Origin: Macrothele yani
Lineage: Eukaryota > Arthropoda > Arachnida > Araneae > Macrothelidae
Assembly: GCA_039090855.1 (NCBI GenBank)
Contig: CM077027.1
Coordinates: 105,809,187-105,873,186 of the forward strand
Direction: 5' to 3'
DNA: 64,000 nt
The notes beneath the pieces were generated by a model. The model was given only the letters and a program-made list of their open reading frames with translations. It had not been told where the DNA came from and ran no database searches. Shown here piece after piece: positions 1 to 11,022 of the stretch; the first letter of the stretch is position 1; every line of letters begins with the position of its first letter. Position numbers and translations under genes: made by a program.

Positions 1-120
1 TCGCAGCTGTACCACGCATCTTGACAACGCAGCGGATCCGAGCATTTGCTTTTTAAGGGGTGTCCGGTGACTGTTGTCAATATAGTGTAAATCGTTTTTT
101 CGCGATTAACCTCATATATA

Positions 121-1551
121 CACTAGCGGAAAGTGAAAAAAGAACACCGAGAAGGAATTGGCGGACGATCATTAAATTTATATATGTTAATGGGGTCGAG
201 TTTACGTAGGTGTGATGTTAATTTCGGGACCAACCGGTGAGCGCTTACGCCACAGCACGGCATAATATGCAAATTATCGTCGGTGGTATTTAAGGAGTAC
301 GGCGAAGTGAATGTAATCAGTCGTCGGCGTACGGACACGTGCGAAGACCCTGAAGAAGCTGCAATGCCTGGACATGGAAGACGTGTACAGTTTCAGCAGT
401 TATCGGACTTTGAGCGAGGTCATCTAGTCGGACTCCGCGAGGCCGAGAGGTCGTATCGTCGTATTGCGGGGCGAATTGGACGGGAAGTATCGGTGGTGGT
501 ACGATGGTGGCGTAGATGGTCCGAGGAACATTCCCACACGAGAAGACGTGGAACCGGGAACCACAGACGGACTGATGAGCGGACCGATCGACGCATAAGA
601 AGAGCGGCGATGTCAAGCAGAACATCCACTGCGACGCAAATCCGAGCTGCCGTTGCACCTGAGGTGACTGTACGAACAATCCGCAACCGTCTACTGGATG
701 CAAGACTACGTGCACGTGTGCCTCTGGCATGTGTACCTCTGACTCCAGCCCACCGTCAGGACCGGCTGCAGTGGTGTCGCCAACGTCTGCACTACAGAAC
801 GCAATAGCGATCTGTCGTGTTCAGAGATGAAAGTAGATTCTTTTTGGGAGCCTCCGATGGCCGTATGTGTGTTCGCAGACGCACGGGGGAGCGTCTCCAA
901 CCTTCTTGCATCTGTCAGCGAAAAACAGGGCCTACACCTGGTCTCCTGGTGTAGGGAGCGGTCAGCTATCACTCCCGTACACAACTAGTGTTTGTACCGG
1001 GTACGTTAAACAGCACTTCCTACATCAACAACATCATTCAGCCCGTTGTGGTGCCATTTGTAAGGTCGGTCCATCGTGGTGTTTTCCAGCAAGATAACGC
1101 ACGCCCTAACATGATACGTGCGACGCAACATGCACTTCAGGGTGTGAGACAACTTCCATGGCCTGCACGTTCACCGGATTTGTCCCCCATTGAGCACGTG
1201 TGGGATTTTATGGGACAACGACTTATCCGGTCACCACAGCCAGATACGACCATCCCCGATTTACGCGTCCAGGTTGAGGATGCTTGGAACTCAATGCCCC
1301 AAACTTACATCCAACATCTGTACGACAGACTCCATGCCAGAATTGCACAGTGGGACGCAGTTCATGGTGGTTCAACCTCGTACTAACCATGTTACATGGA
1401 AATGTTATTTTTCAGTTAATCAGCAAATACAGCTGTATTTTGCCATAATGTTTTGATCACGTTATCCTCTGTATTCCGTTATTATGCTGTATAAATTTTG
1501 TTGGTATCAGACATCTTCTTCTTGGTGTTCTTTTTTCACTTTCCGGCAGTG
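121..1551 (+). mobile_element. Tc1-like DNA transposon, copy A1
   Basis: A TA dinucleotide (119-120 and 1552-1553) flanks a 1431-bp unit whose ends are inverted repeats: the left end begins cactagcggaaagtgaaaaa and the right end is its near-perfect reverse complement (about 36 bp matched). TA target duplication and a single transposase frame between terminal inverted repeats are the hallmarks of the Tc1/mariner superfamily. The copy is collinear with A2 at 3182-4611, with one net base of length difference, yet the flanks differ, so the two are separate insertions. Structure is seen directly; the family call rests on the transposase. Confidence 0.93.
364..1386 (+). pseudogene. Tc1-like transposase, two in-frame stops (A1)
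   Basis: One continuous frame of 340 codons runs from the ATG at 364 to TAA at 1386, broken only by TAG at 805-807 (codon 148) and TAG at 952-954 (codon 197). Both fall where tryptophan is expected (A2 has TGG at the first). An N-terminal paired helix-turn-helix region (QLSDFERGHLVGL, SYRRIAGRIGRE) precedes the DDE catalytic domain: D155 in FRDESRF, D244 in FQQDNARP and E277 in SPDLSPIEHVWD, with 32 residues between the last two. The protein would bind the element ends and cut and paste the element in the nucleus. It is about full length for Tc1 (roughly 340 residues) but cannot give full-length product without readthrough. Confidence 0.9.
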
Positions 1552-1882
1552 TAATAAATCTATGCTTAGTATTTATGTGACACTATCCATAGAACAAGAA
1601 CTTTCTCCAAATTTCGTGCTACCCAACGTTCAATCTTTTTAACTGAGTACAGTTGTATTTCATATCCGAGACATTTATGTTGATCGCTTCTAAATATATC
1701 AGCTGCTGTCGTTCTACTAACTGACTTGTCAAAAAGGTCGGAAAAGAACTGCTTATGCCTGATAACTAGATCCATGAATATGATCTTTGCATTCGCATAT
1801 TAATTTTTTTCCCATGAATATCCAATATTTTACCTCATTATTTAAAATACACTAGACCGTGAATACTCAAGAAGTACTTATA
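1552..1882. other. Unannotated spacer
   Basis: AT-rich sequence between A1 and the palindromic MITE. A 69-codon minus-strand frame (1566-1775) shows no recognisable motif and no flanking structure, so I do not call it a gene. Confidence 0.5.
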
Positions 1883-2092
1883 GTGTAGTAAATCCGTTTA
1901 TTTCTGTGGTGTAATATGCATAAAGATTCTCCAAGTTTTCGCTCTCCACTCGGAGGCTTTTTCAAAGCAGTGGTAGGCATAAAAATGCATTTTTATGTAT
2001 ACCATTGCCTTGAAAAGCCTCCCAGTGGAGAGCAAAAACTTCGGTAATCTTTATGCATATTACATCACAAAAATAAACGGATTCACTACGTT
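1883..2092. repeat. Palindromic MITE-like element (about 210 bp)
   Basis: The left half (about 1883-1985) and right half (about 1990-2092) are reverse complements with scattered mismatches, beginning gtagtaaatccgttta and ending taaacggattcactac. The centre is near aaaatgcatttttatg. There is no coding capacity. Full-length palindromes this short are typical of foldback or MITE-type non-autonomous DNA elements. Flanking sequence also shares an aatattttacc motif on both sides, so exact ends are uncertain. Confidence 0.75.
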
Positions 2093-2790
2093 ATGATCGT
2101 TTCTTGAGTAATATTTTACCAATTTCAGGATGATTTAAAATAAACAAAGACTGATAAATGAAAAAAGCCAATGCAACAAGAAGTCCCTGCGAACAACAAT
2201 AACGTCCGAAGGTGTCGGATAACTAGATAACTGGGTGATGTAATGGTTAGAATACTCGAGCACAAAGCGGGATTTCCGTTACATGACTATAAAATTTTCA
2301 AATTTCTATTGTTATGTTACATAGAAAGCGAACAGCTTGAATTTTATCTGGATAACTAGAGCTTTCAGAATCCAAAATGTGAAATGTGAGAAGGGAAATG
2401 TCATTTTTGTTGGGAGTGTGACCTCTACGGAAACGTAAATCCAGCAATTAAGCCATTGCCATTTGGTTAAATTGTAAAACAAGCCATGTGAACACGGTAA
2501 TTGGACCCTATCTCTCCGTTTAGGAAATTTCGATATCTTACCTGGCACAAATACACCAAACGTCTCACTTCTGTCAGATTCAATAAATCACACAACAGTC
2601 TGCTCTTGATTTTTGGGCAGCTGACAACACTTCGCTAACAACATTTTTTTCTGGGGAGAGGACGCGGTGGCTGTTATTTCACTCATTTCTTAAAACTTCT
2701 TTGAGGAGGAGCGAAGCCATCTCGAACACTACAGGTTTAAGCCCACGTGATTTTTCCATTTGCTACGTCAGCAACCGGGTCATAACAAAC

Positions 2791-2904
2791 ATGGCTACAG
2801 TGATCGAGCCCGCTACGATTGAAACCGAGAACCAGTTTGCTCGGCGTGTGTCTCGTGGTGAGAGTGCTGAAGAGTTGATGTGTTATATGAGGATTAGAGG
2901 AGAA
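2791..2904 (+). CDS. Candidate first coding exon, unknown protein
   Basis: An ATG at 2791 opens 38 codons (MATVIEPATIETENQFARRV at the start) followed directly by GTTAGT at 2905, a plausible splice donor in phase 0. Without splicing the frame stops at 2949. About 25 bp upstream lie ctacgtca, a CREB/ATF-like half site, and a cacgtg E-box further up. Composition is less AT-rich than the surroundings and the peptide is acidic and charged, unlike the random frames nearby. I do not recognise the protein and see no transposon ends around it. It could be a chance frame. Confidence 0.25.
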
Positions 2905-3181
2905 GTTAGTATTTTCATTAATTTAGATGACATATTTCTTATGAATTGATGAACTGGGCTATTTTATTGCAAACATAATAGTTCACGCGGAACTAAGTAG
3001 GCTTAAGGAACGTTTCATGAATCACTATGCGTTGTTTTTTATGCAGTGCTGCTTTATTATTTTATATGAAATATTTAGATGTTTACTTTTCCGACATCAT
3101 GCTGAAATACTAAAAATATGTATCAGTCGCACATTGTGTTGCTGAAAGAATATCGAATTACCATAGCAATAACGGCAATTA

Positions 3182-4611
3182 CACTGGCGGAAAGTGAAAA
3201 AAGAACACCAAGAAGGAATTGGCGGACGATCATTAAATTTATATATGTTAATGGGGTCGAGCTTACGTAGGTGTGATGTTAATTTCGGGACCAACCGGTG
3301 AGCGCTTACGCCACAGCACGGCATAATATGCAAATTATCGTCGGTGGTATTTAAGGAGTACGGCGAAGTGAATGTAATAAGTCGTCGGCGTACGGACACG
3401 TGCGAAGACCCTGAAGAAGCTGCAATGCCTGGACATGGAAGACGTGTACAATTTCAGAAGTTATTGAACTTTGAGCGAGGTCATCTAGTCGGACTCCGCG
3501 AGGCCGAGAGGTCGTATCGTCGTATTGCGGAGCGAATTGGACGCGAAGTATCGGTGGTGGTACAATGGTGGCGTAGATGGTCCGAGGAACATTCCCACAC
3601 GAGAAGACGTGGAACCGGGAGTCACAGACGGACTGATGAGCGGACCGATCGACGCATAAGAAGAGCGGCGTTGTCAAGCAGAACATCCACTGCGACGCAA
3701 ATCCGAGCTGCCGTTGCACCTGAGGTGACTGTACGAACAATCCGCAACCGTCTACTGGATGCAGGACTACGTGCACGTGCGCCTCTGGCATGTGTACCTC
3801 TGACTCCAGCCCACCGTCAGGACCGGCTGCAGTGGAGTCGCCAACGTCTGCACTACAGAACGCAATGGCGATCTGTCGTGTTCAGAGATGAAAGTAGATT
3901 CTTTTGGGAGCCTCCGATGGCCGTATGTGTGTTCGTAGACGCACAGGGGAGCGTTTCCACCCTTCTTGCATCCTCCAGCGACACACAGGGCCTACACCTG
4001 GTCTCCTGGTGTAGGGAGCGGTCAGCTATCACTCCCGTACACAACTAGTGTTTGTACTGGGTACGTTAAACAGCAGCTCTTACATCACCAATATCATTCA
4101 GCCCGTTGTTGTGCCATTTGTAAGGTCGATCCATCGTGGTGTTTTCCAGCAAGATAACGCACGCCCACACATGGCACGTGCAACCCAACATGCACTTTAG
4201 GGTGTGAGACAACTTCCATGGCCTGTACGTTCACCGAATTTGTCCCCCATTGAGCACGTGTGAGATTTTATAGAACAACGACTTATTCGGTCTCCACAGC
4301 CAGCCACGACCATCCCCGATTTACGCGTCTAGGTTGAGGATGCTTGGAACTCAATACCCCAAACACACATTCAACATCTGTACGACAGACTCCATGCCAG
4401 AATTGCACAATGTGACGCAGTTCATGGCGGTTCAACCTCGTACTAACCATGTTACGTGGAAATGTTATTTTTCAGTTTACCAGCAAATACAGCTGTATTT
4501 TGCCATAATGTTTTGATCACGTTATCCTCTGTATTCCGTTATTATGCTGTATAAATTTTGTTGGTATCAGACTTCTCCTTCTTGGTGTTCTTTTTTCACT
4601 TACCGCCAGTG
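3182..4611 (+). mobile_element. Tc1-like DNA transposon, copy A2
   Basis: A 1430-bp unit flanked by TA (3180-3181 and 4612-4613), with inverted ends beginning cactggcggaaagtgaaaaa. It is highly similar to A1 throughout, with the same subterminal sequence and spacing, but has different flanking DNA, which shows independent transposition rather than segmental duplication. Confidence 0.93.
3425..4446 (+). pseudogene. Tc1-like transposase, frameshifted (A2)
   Basis: This frame is homologous to A1 codon for codon. The helix-turn-helix region and first catalytic aspartate (FRDESRF) are intact. A one-base deletion in the T-run near 3900 relative to A1 then shifts the frame. After it the A1-type frame continues with TAG at 4012-4014 (the same stop as A1 952-954), TAG at 4198-4200, TGA at 4261-4263 and TAG at 4330-4332. 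The QQDNARP and LSPIEHV blocks remain readable. It is more decayed than A1 in its 3' half. Not functional. Confidence 0.9.
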
Positions 4612-4683
4612 TATAATGTGACGCTAGGAATATTCCTCATTAACTTATCAGAAAAAGCTTTTATGTCTTTTTTTCTTTTTACG

Positions 4684-4726
4684 CTTTACAACCGTAGGTT
4701 GAAGAAGCGTATATGCTCAAGCTTTG

Positions 4727-4757
<31 letters not shown>

Positions 4758-5270
4758 GCACGATAACTCGCGTAAAAATAGTTTGATTTTGATGAAATTT
4801 TAGTATGGGGTAGGAAACGACCTGGGGACGAACCCTATTGAAAATGGGCGAAATGGGATCAAAGGTAGGCACATGAGAGCGGGATCCATTCCATCGCTCT
4901 TATGCGCCATAATTTACGTAAAAATGCTTCTATTGCGACAAAACGTTATCATGTTGTTTCGGAGGTATACTGAACAAGTTCTGCTGAATATCATCGAAGT
5001 CGTCCCGGAAAGAGATTTATTCCACAGCCATTATCCTCATAACTTGACTAAAAATGCTTCTATTGCAATAAAACTTTTGCATGTTGTTCGGGAGGTATAT
5101 TGAACCAAATCTGTTTAATATCATCGAAATTATGTTACAGCTCAGGGAACAGGAGCGACATTTATTCCATGGCCATTATCCTCATAACGTGAGTAATAAC
5201 TTGAGTAATGATTTCTGGTACGTTGGAAAGCGTATCATAATCAATGCATTTCATGATTTTTACTAACTTA
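4684..5270 (+). repeat. R2 repeat family, copy 1 (inverted partner at 16150-16715)
   Basis: The unit starts near a gcgtatatgctcaagctttg block with a (gtct)n run, followed by gataactcgcgtaaaaatag. It then holds about four diverged modules of roughly 100-130 bp, each containing taaaaatgcttctattg, a catgttgttc block, ggaggtatat and gaatatcatcgaa. It ends near gtacgttggaaagcgtatca. The same order occurs reversed at 16150-16715. No coding potential. It is a dispersed repeat with internal tandem structure; the class is unknown. Confidence 0.8.
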
Positions 5271-6070
5271 ACTTCTACTGATGAAACGGAATGAAATTTG
5301 TTAAAACAAATTAACGGTGTCTATGGTAATACCGGTGAATCTACTGTACATGTGTATAGAAACAACCCATTGATGTAAAAAGAAAACGTTAAATCACTTT
5401 TACATCTGAATTAGTTCGTAGATATAAAATAATTACTAAATTCGTAGCTCCCAATGTTTCTGAAAGTGTTTGCGTTTTGTTTTTTACCGAATGTTTTGCA
5501 CTTACCTAAATTGATAAATTTTGTTGTGAAGTTACAAAAAATTAGAATCCTGATATCGCCTCGCTTGTAACCTTTTTGCTAGCTGAGATGGCAGTCACGG
5601 CAGCGTTTATTATGACCCTAATGGTGACGTCACGAATCGAGGACTAAGGCCTCTAGTACTTGAGACGGCTTTGGGAGGACCGTCTAACATGCTTTCCAGG
5701 CACAGTTAGGAAAATAAGGTGAATGATGCGGAGTGTCCGTTGCAAATGAATATTTTGTGAGGCCGTTCACTAGGGCATTTTCCAACGAGAAACACCAATC
5801 TGCCTATAGAATGTCCTGGAGTATGGCAGTCAGCGAAGTGGCGGTTTGAAGAGGGAAATATCCGTTTCATAAAATAAAATACTGTATGTAGCAGGTGAGC
5901 AGTGGGCAGAAGACGGTGGTAGCGATTAAAAGGGGGAGGAGAGGTATATCGAGGTTAGCCTGTACTTTCTCTTCGTAGCCCATTGAAATTGAATCTCTGA
6001 GATTTCAACCTTATTCAGTAGATGGTCAAATTTTGTACACCTGTATATCATTCGCCTTAAACATACTTGA
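5271..6070. other. Unannotated spacer
   Basis: No open frame of note, no inverted ends and no tandem repeat seen. The last 12 bases (aaacatacttga) are the left target-site duplication of the adjoining SINE. Confidence 0.5.
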
Positions 6071-6298
6071 GGCCGACCCGATGGCGCAGTGCTCTATACG
6101 ATGACTTCTGATCATTCGTGCGAGATGGGTCCGGGTTCAAATCCCGATGAGGCATGGACGTTGGGTTTGTCTTACGGCACTGGCTATCTCCTTCCCTGGA
6201 ACCAGTGGCCCTAAATTAGGGATGGGTCACTGCTTATAGCCCACCGAGTTGCTCACCGTGGTCGTTAAGCCTCCAATCAAAAAACAAAACAAAAACAA
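6071..6298 (+). mobile_element. tRNA-derived SINE, family S1, copy a
   Basis: The head has RNA polymerase III promoter boxes (A-box-like gatggcgcagtgctc, B-box ggttcaaatcc). The body contains tcttacggcactggc, gaaccagtggcc and ttgctcaccgtggtcgtt, and the tail is rich in A with aaaac repeats. A perfect 12-bp target-site duplication, aaacatacttga, sits at 6059-6070 and again directly after the tail (to 6310), proving retrotransposition. The LINE partner is not identified. Confidence 0.92.
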
Positions 6299-6802
6299 AA
6301 ACATACTTGAGTATGCTTATTTCCTGATGTTGAAAAAATGTGTTCTTGGTTTTCAGATCAAATGGGTCAGAAAATTTCTTCTGACGAATATCCTTACTCT
6401 AGTCCTGAAATTTTTCAATAACTTTACTTTCTACCTAGCTGCTAACCTATATAATAATTTCGTTTTTTTTAACAACAACTGTGAACTCCATAAGCAGTCA
6501 CTCGTCCTTAAATTGGGATAACTGGTTCCCGGGAAGGTACTGAGCTAAAGCCATAAGATAAATACACCCTTCATAGACCCGATCCCAGATTCATCTCGGA
6601 CCAATGGTAAAGAGCCAGCGCCTCAAACCATTCAGCCACCGGGACAGAAACTATTCCTTTCATCCTGAAAAACTTTATGTGCATTTTACATACTTCCTAC
6701 CAGAATTCAACTTAAATTTCAATTGTGGAATCATTCGTTGCTGCATAAATTAACGCAGTAAGAATTTCTACACCATAAATTAGTGCCTCCTTAATGTTGT
6801 AT

Positions 6803-6990
6803 ATTCACTGGCCAGATCATTATGATTACTCCTGTCTCTAGGAGTGCATGTGTCCTCACAGCACGTAAAAGTGACGTCACAGAACTGCTCAAAATATATG
6901 TAGACAAGGCGGTTCAGTACGAAACCCGTGCAATGGGGAAAAGGAACGACCTGTCGGATTTTCGAGAGGAAAATGAAAATTAGAGCAAGG
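6803..6990 (+). mobile_element. Possible 5' fragment of a Tc1-like element
   Basis: Sequence near 6803 (cactggccagatcattatga) resembles a Tc1-type terminus. About 130 bp on, an ATG at about 6932 opens the short peptide MGKRNDLSDF, like Tc1 transposase N-termini, before similarity is lost. No second terminus found. Weak call. Confidence 0.3.
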
Positions 6991-7275
6991 AAGACTGAAC
7001 CCAGAATCTCACAACCGCAGCCGTCGTGGAATATTTTGAAGACCACTGCAGGAAAGGTGTGGCGGATACACTCAAAAGGACAAGTCACATCCACCTGACA
7101 TTTCAGAAAGAGAGGCAAGCATTGACTGAAAATAAAGCTGGAAGGTCGTTGTACGGGGCAATAGACGGCTAAAAATCCCTTATTTTACGACAGATTACAA
7201 CCAAGGTGCACAGAGAAAAGTTTCCGTGCACGCATTAAAGCAAACGTTCTTATTGATGGGCCTAAAGAGTAAGAA

Positions 7276-7490
7276 GCCGCCCCGTTGGCCCAGTGGTCTA
7301 AGTGCCGACTTTTGATCATTTGTGCGAGATGGGTCCGGGTTCGAGTCCCGGTGAGACATGGATGTTGTGTTTGTTATACGGCACTGGATCTCTCCTTTCC
7401 GTGTAGCCAGTGACCTTAAATTAGGGACAGGAGAATGCTTATAGCCCACTGATTTGCTCACGGTGGTCGTTAAACCCACAATAAAAGAAA
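7276..7490 (+). mobile_element. tRNA-derived SINE, family S1, copy b
   Basis: It begins gccgccccgttggcccagtg (A-box region), has the B-box ggttcgagtcc, and the S1 body up to ctcacggtggtcgttaaacc with a short A-rich tail. No clean target-site duplication was found. Several indels in the body suggest an older insertion than copies d and e. Confidence 0.88.
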
Positions 7491-7860
7491 GAAGTAGAAA
7501 GTTTCTTTATGTGCATATGTTGACCAACCGGTATGTACAGTTCACCATGCATTGGGGAATGGTAGCACCGCGACCGTACGTTAAACGACTGGAAAATAAT
7601 CACCTGGTCCAATGAGTACAGGTGTAAGCTCCAGTATTTGAACGAACTGTTTCGAATTTGACCCCGCACTGGTGGACAGTTGCGAATAGACTGAAAGTGT
7701 ACTTTTATGCCTTTACAATACCTTTCCGCTTTGCTTTTCTCAATTTAATGTACTCCGCAAATGAATAGACTGACTCTTATGACCAAACCAAAGGCTTTTC
7801 AACAGAAGGCACAAGGTACGGATATGATCCTCGTGAGGCAAATAAAGTACACGAATGTAT

Positions 7861-8055
7861 TGTGACGTGCCTGCACGCAGGACGCACATGAGATAAAGGT
7901 AGATAGCAGTGAGAGCACTCGCCAGTGTTGTATAGTGGATAGCACTCGCCAGTGTTGTATAGTGGATAGCACTCGGAGCTCCGGAGCCGAGAGTAGCAGG
8001 TTCGAATCGTGCCACTGGCATTAAAATGATGGAGAAATTTACTTCGTCATAATAT
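7861..8055 (+). mobile_element. tRNA-derived SINE, family S4, copy a
   Basis: The 5' leader tgtgacgtgcctgcacgcag is followed by a tRNA-like body (gtgttgtatagtggatagca, ggagctccggagccgagag, B-box ggttcgaatcg) and the 3' part aaaatgatggagaaatttac. The same order is at 52651-52820. In this copy a segment of about 29 bp around cgccagtgttgtatagtgga is tandemly duplicated (about 7919-7975), doubling the A-box region. Confidence 0.82.
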
Positions 8056-8289
8056 TTAGAAAAGCAATACTAAGGCCAGCGTTATGTTATGTAGATACGG
8101 ACACCGTTTCAAGTCCGTAACCGTAACTAAAGGGAAGAGAGAGTACCGAGTCTCTCTAAAATGCAAGAGCCCATTTACGAAATACACCGAAGAAGCAAAT
8201 AATCATTACTACCGGCGCGTCCTTATGCATATCGAACCAATTGCAGGCAAACCGCGGCGTGTGTGAAAGTTATGAAATTGTATGAATAA

Positions 8290-9368
8290 CACTTAATGCT
8301 GGTGTTAACCAGTGTTGTTCTTATTCTTCAGTTGGCAAAGGCAGCGGACTTCAGCGAGTTTGAGAAAGGTCAAATTACAACGCGTCAGAGCATTTCCAAG
8401 ACGGCAAGACTTGTGGGGTGCTCACAGTCAGCTTTGGTTAGTACCTTCAAAAAGTGGTTCAAGGAGGGAAACCACAAACCGCCAGTAAGGTATGGGCCAA
8501 CCACTACTCGTCAATGCTACAAGTGAGCGAAGGCTATCCCGTATGGTACGAGCCAATAGAATGGATACTGCGGTGCAAATCGCGGGTAATCTGAATGTTG
8601 GTGAAGCCGGTAATGTGTTAGAATACACATTATTATGAATTCTGATTACAATGGGACTACGTAGCCGTAAGCCGATCTAAATGCTCATGCCAACGTCGTC
8701 TCGCCGTCGAAAAGGCCTACAATGAGCACGAGAGAATCAAAACTGGACCCTGAATATTTGGGAGATGGTAGTCTAGCTGGACAAATTTCGTTTCCTGGTG
8801 CACCGTGTGGTCGGCCGGATTCGTGTTCGTCGTTTACCGTGGGAAGTGCAAGCTCCAGGTTGCATCGTGGGACAAAAGCAAATCGGTGGAAGAAATCTAA
8901 TGCTTTTGGACTGGGAAACCTTGGGTCCAGTTATTATATGCAGGAAAATATGACGTCTACCACCTACTTATACATTATTGCAGACCAGTTACATTCTTTC
9001 AGGGCAAAGATATTCTCTTGTAGTAGTACCTTCTTTTATAGCCTAATGCGCCATGCCACACTGCCCGGATTGTTCGAGAATGATTCCCGGAATATGAGGA
9101 AACTTCCATGGCCTACGAATTCTCCAGTCATCAATCCAATCGTCCATTTATGGTGTGTGTTGGAACAGTAAATCCGATCTACGGCGGCTCAACCACGTAA
9201 CTTAAAAGAGTTAAAAGCTCCTCTGGTAACATGTTAGTACTAGATACCATAAGACACCTTTAGGACCCTTGTAGGGCCTATGCCGCGTCTAGTAAGAGCT
9301 GCTTTGGTTGCACATGGAGGATGAATGTCATATTAGGCAGGTGGTCATAATGTTTTCGCTCTTCGCTG
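8290..9368 (+). mobile_element. Decayed Tc1-like transposon (B)
   Basis: The right end is recognisable (ggtcataatgttttcgctct then cgctgta, TA at 9369-9370). The left inverted repeat is not visible, so the start is approximate. Between them lies a broken Tc1 transposase. The element is plus-oriented and much older than A1 or A2. Confidence 0.75.
8340..9170 (+). pseudogene. Tc1-like transposase remnant (B)
   Basis: The N-terminal helix-turn-helix stretch (DFSEFEKGQITTRQSISKTA, then LVGCSQSALVSTFKKW) is readable to a stop near 8526. The C-terminal block LPWPTNSPVINPIVHLW is readable near 9104-9155, where the catalytic glutamate position (PIE in relatives) is V. The centre has multiple stops and frameshifts. 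Non-functional by catalytic residue loss as well as truncation. Confidence 0.8.
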
Positions 9369-9509
9369 TAGATGTTGCTATAAATAATGTGAATTCTTAA
9401 TGTTCGTGCTTTATAAAGTTACTGCTTATTTCATGATGACGAGAAAATATTTTACCTTATTTATGTTTTGAGGGGGCAGAGGAAACATTCTCGGCCCGTG
9501 TCTTGTTGT

Positions 9510-9709
9510 TTGGGGGTTCAACGACCACCGTGAGCAACTCAATGGGCTATAAGTAGTCAACCAACCATAATTTAGGACCGCTGGCTCCAGGGAAGGGAAA
9601 AATCCTGTGACGTAAGACAAATACAACATCCATGCCTCACCGAGATTCGAACCCTGGCCCACCTCAGACGGATGGGCAAAAGACAACGCTTAGAACACGG
9701 CCGTGTAGT
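9510..9709 (-). mobile_element. tRNA-derived SINE, family S1, copy c
   Basis: Reverse orientation: plus-strand order is gttcaacgaccaccgtgagc, the S1 body, then gattcgaaccctggccc (complement of the B-box). The tRNA head is degraded beyond the B-box, and the A-rich tail is reduced. No secure target duplication. Confidence 0.85.
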
Positions 9710-10360
9710 CTGTATTTGTTTGACTCATTATTAGTCTTTAAATAAACCTTATATTATAAGCCCTGTGACATACTACAGAGGTTAAAACATGTGTCAAGAC
9801 GACAAACCTGCAACGAGACATTCTGTCCGAGTAGCTGAGTTGGGAGAGCGACTTATTCCGGAGTGAGGGTGACACTGTTTTGATGACCGTCGCGGAAAAA
9901 CTTCTGTTTTTACAGGCCCTTTGGCTGATTGGCATGCGTTCCAATAAAAATAAAGTACAAATACGCCTAGTATTTTATATTTTGTAAGAAGCTCGTTTTC
10001 AGCCTATTCTGGATCAGTCGATATAATTTAGCGACGCGAAATTTCATAGACTCAAACTAATATGTTGGATAGATCGAAAGTTGATGAACTACCAATTGAA
10101 AAACATGTTCAAAGGCACTGTGATAAAGTGTCGTAATGAGCTCATTCTTCGTCACGTATCTGAACTAGGTTTTTACTGAATATTTCTTGATAATAAAATC
10201 ATTCTGTTCCTAAAAACACATTTCTCTAATGATTTCAGAAGGTGTGTGTAAAATTACGAATCGTTCAAAGCATATAAATTCGTCACAGAATTATGCTCTC
10301 GAATTGGTAGAGTCGAGTGTCTCCTAGAATCACTTAGTTTTATTAACATTTTCCCCGTTT
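9710..10360. other. Unannotated spacer
   Basis: No transposon ends or coding frame recognised. A stretch near 9828 (gtagctgagttgggagagcg) resembles a tRNA A-box but has no matching B-box. Confidence 0.45.
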
Positions 10361-10422
10361 CTGAAGAAACATTCATTATCTGTGTGATCTGCTGAAGAAA
10401 CATTCATTATCTGTGTGATCCC
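10361..10422. repeat. Tandem duplication, 2 x 31 bp
   Basis: The block ctgaagaaacattcattatc plus tgtgtgatc occurs twice head to tail. Near-perfect copies indicate a recent duplication. Confidence 0.85.
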
Positions 10423-11022
10423 TATATATGAAATCCATCCACCATGACCCACACTTGACATACGAGAAGTAAATAATCACTTAACAAATTAGAAAGTAGG
10501 AGAAAATTCGATGAACTTTATCAAGCCGTAGGCTACAGAGGAAATCTTTCAGAGAAGGTTTTATTCCGTGACTGCAACGTGGAACTGCTCCAATTTTTCT
10601 TCTCAACAATTTCCGAGCAGGGAGATCCGTACTATTTTCTCTCAATGGGAAATAAAGGGTTCGCTCTCCCAAAGAAGCTCTGACAGGCTGAATCCCTTGC
10701 GGTAAGAACTTTAGTGAGAAGAAAAGGTTCTTTCTTCTTTTCAGACAAATGGTCCCAACTTTCAGCAGATCACACAGATAATGAATCGTACTACATATAT
10801 ATATATATTTTCTTTCCGGTGTCAATTCGTCTGCTTCACTTGGAATCTTTTTGTGGTACAGGAAAACAATTCAAGAGTTTTAGACAATATGCAATCACTG
10901 TAACAGACTGAAAAGGAAATTATGTAATATTTTACTTGTTCGTGAAAAGTAGAGTAAGCAAAATAAGTTATGCAAATGAAGCTTTACGCTGCAGACGGTA
11001 CAATCAATTTTTGTAAATAGAC

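Noticed and set aside
364..954. Stop-codon readthrough or recoding to explain the two TAG codons in A1
   Set aside because: A2 has independent stops and a frameshift, so ordinary decay is the simpler reading; no readthrough context is visible.
317..984. Minus-strand frames opposite the A1 transposase
   Set aside because: They are complements of the transposase frame (the same occurs in A2 at 3351-4044) and have no motif of their own.
2221..2290. tRNA-like stretch (gtgatgtaatggttagaata)
   Set aside because: There is an A-box-like block only; the B-box is absent or unrecognisable.
6071..6145. Functional tRNA gene at SINE heads
   Set aside because: A and B boxes are present, but no intact acceptor stem or anticodon arm could be paired; the same head recurs as dispersed copies with A-rich tails.
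6780..7118. 112-codon minus-strand frame as a secreted cysteine-rich protein
   Set aside because: No signal peptide or regular cysteine spacing, and it is opposite a probable Tc1 fragment.
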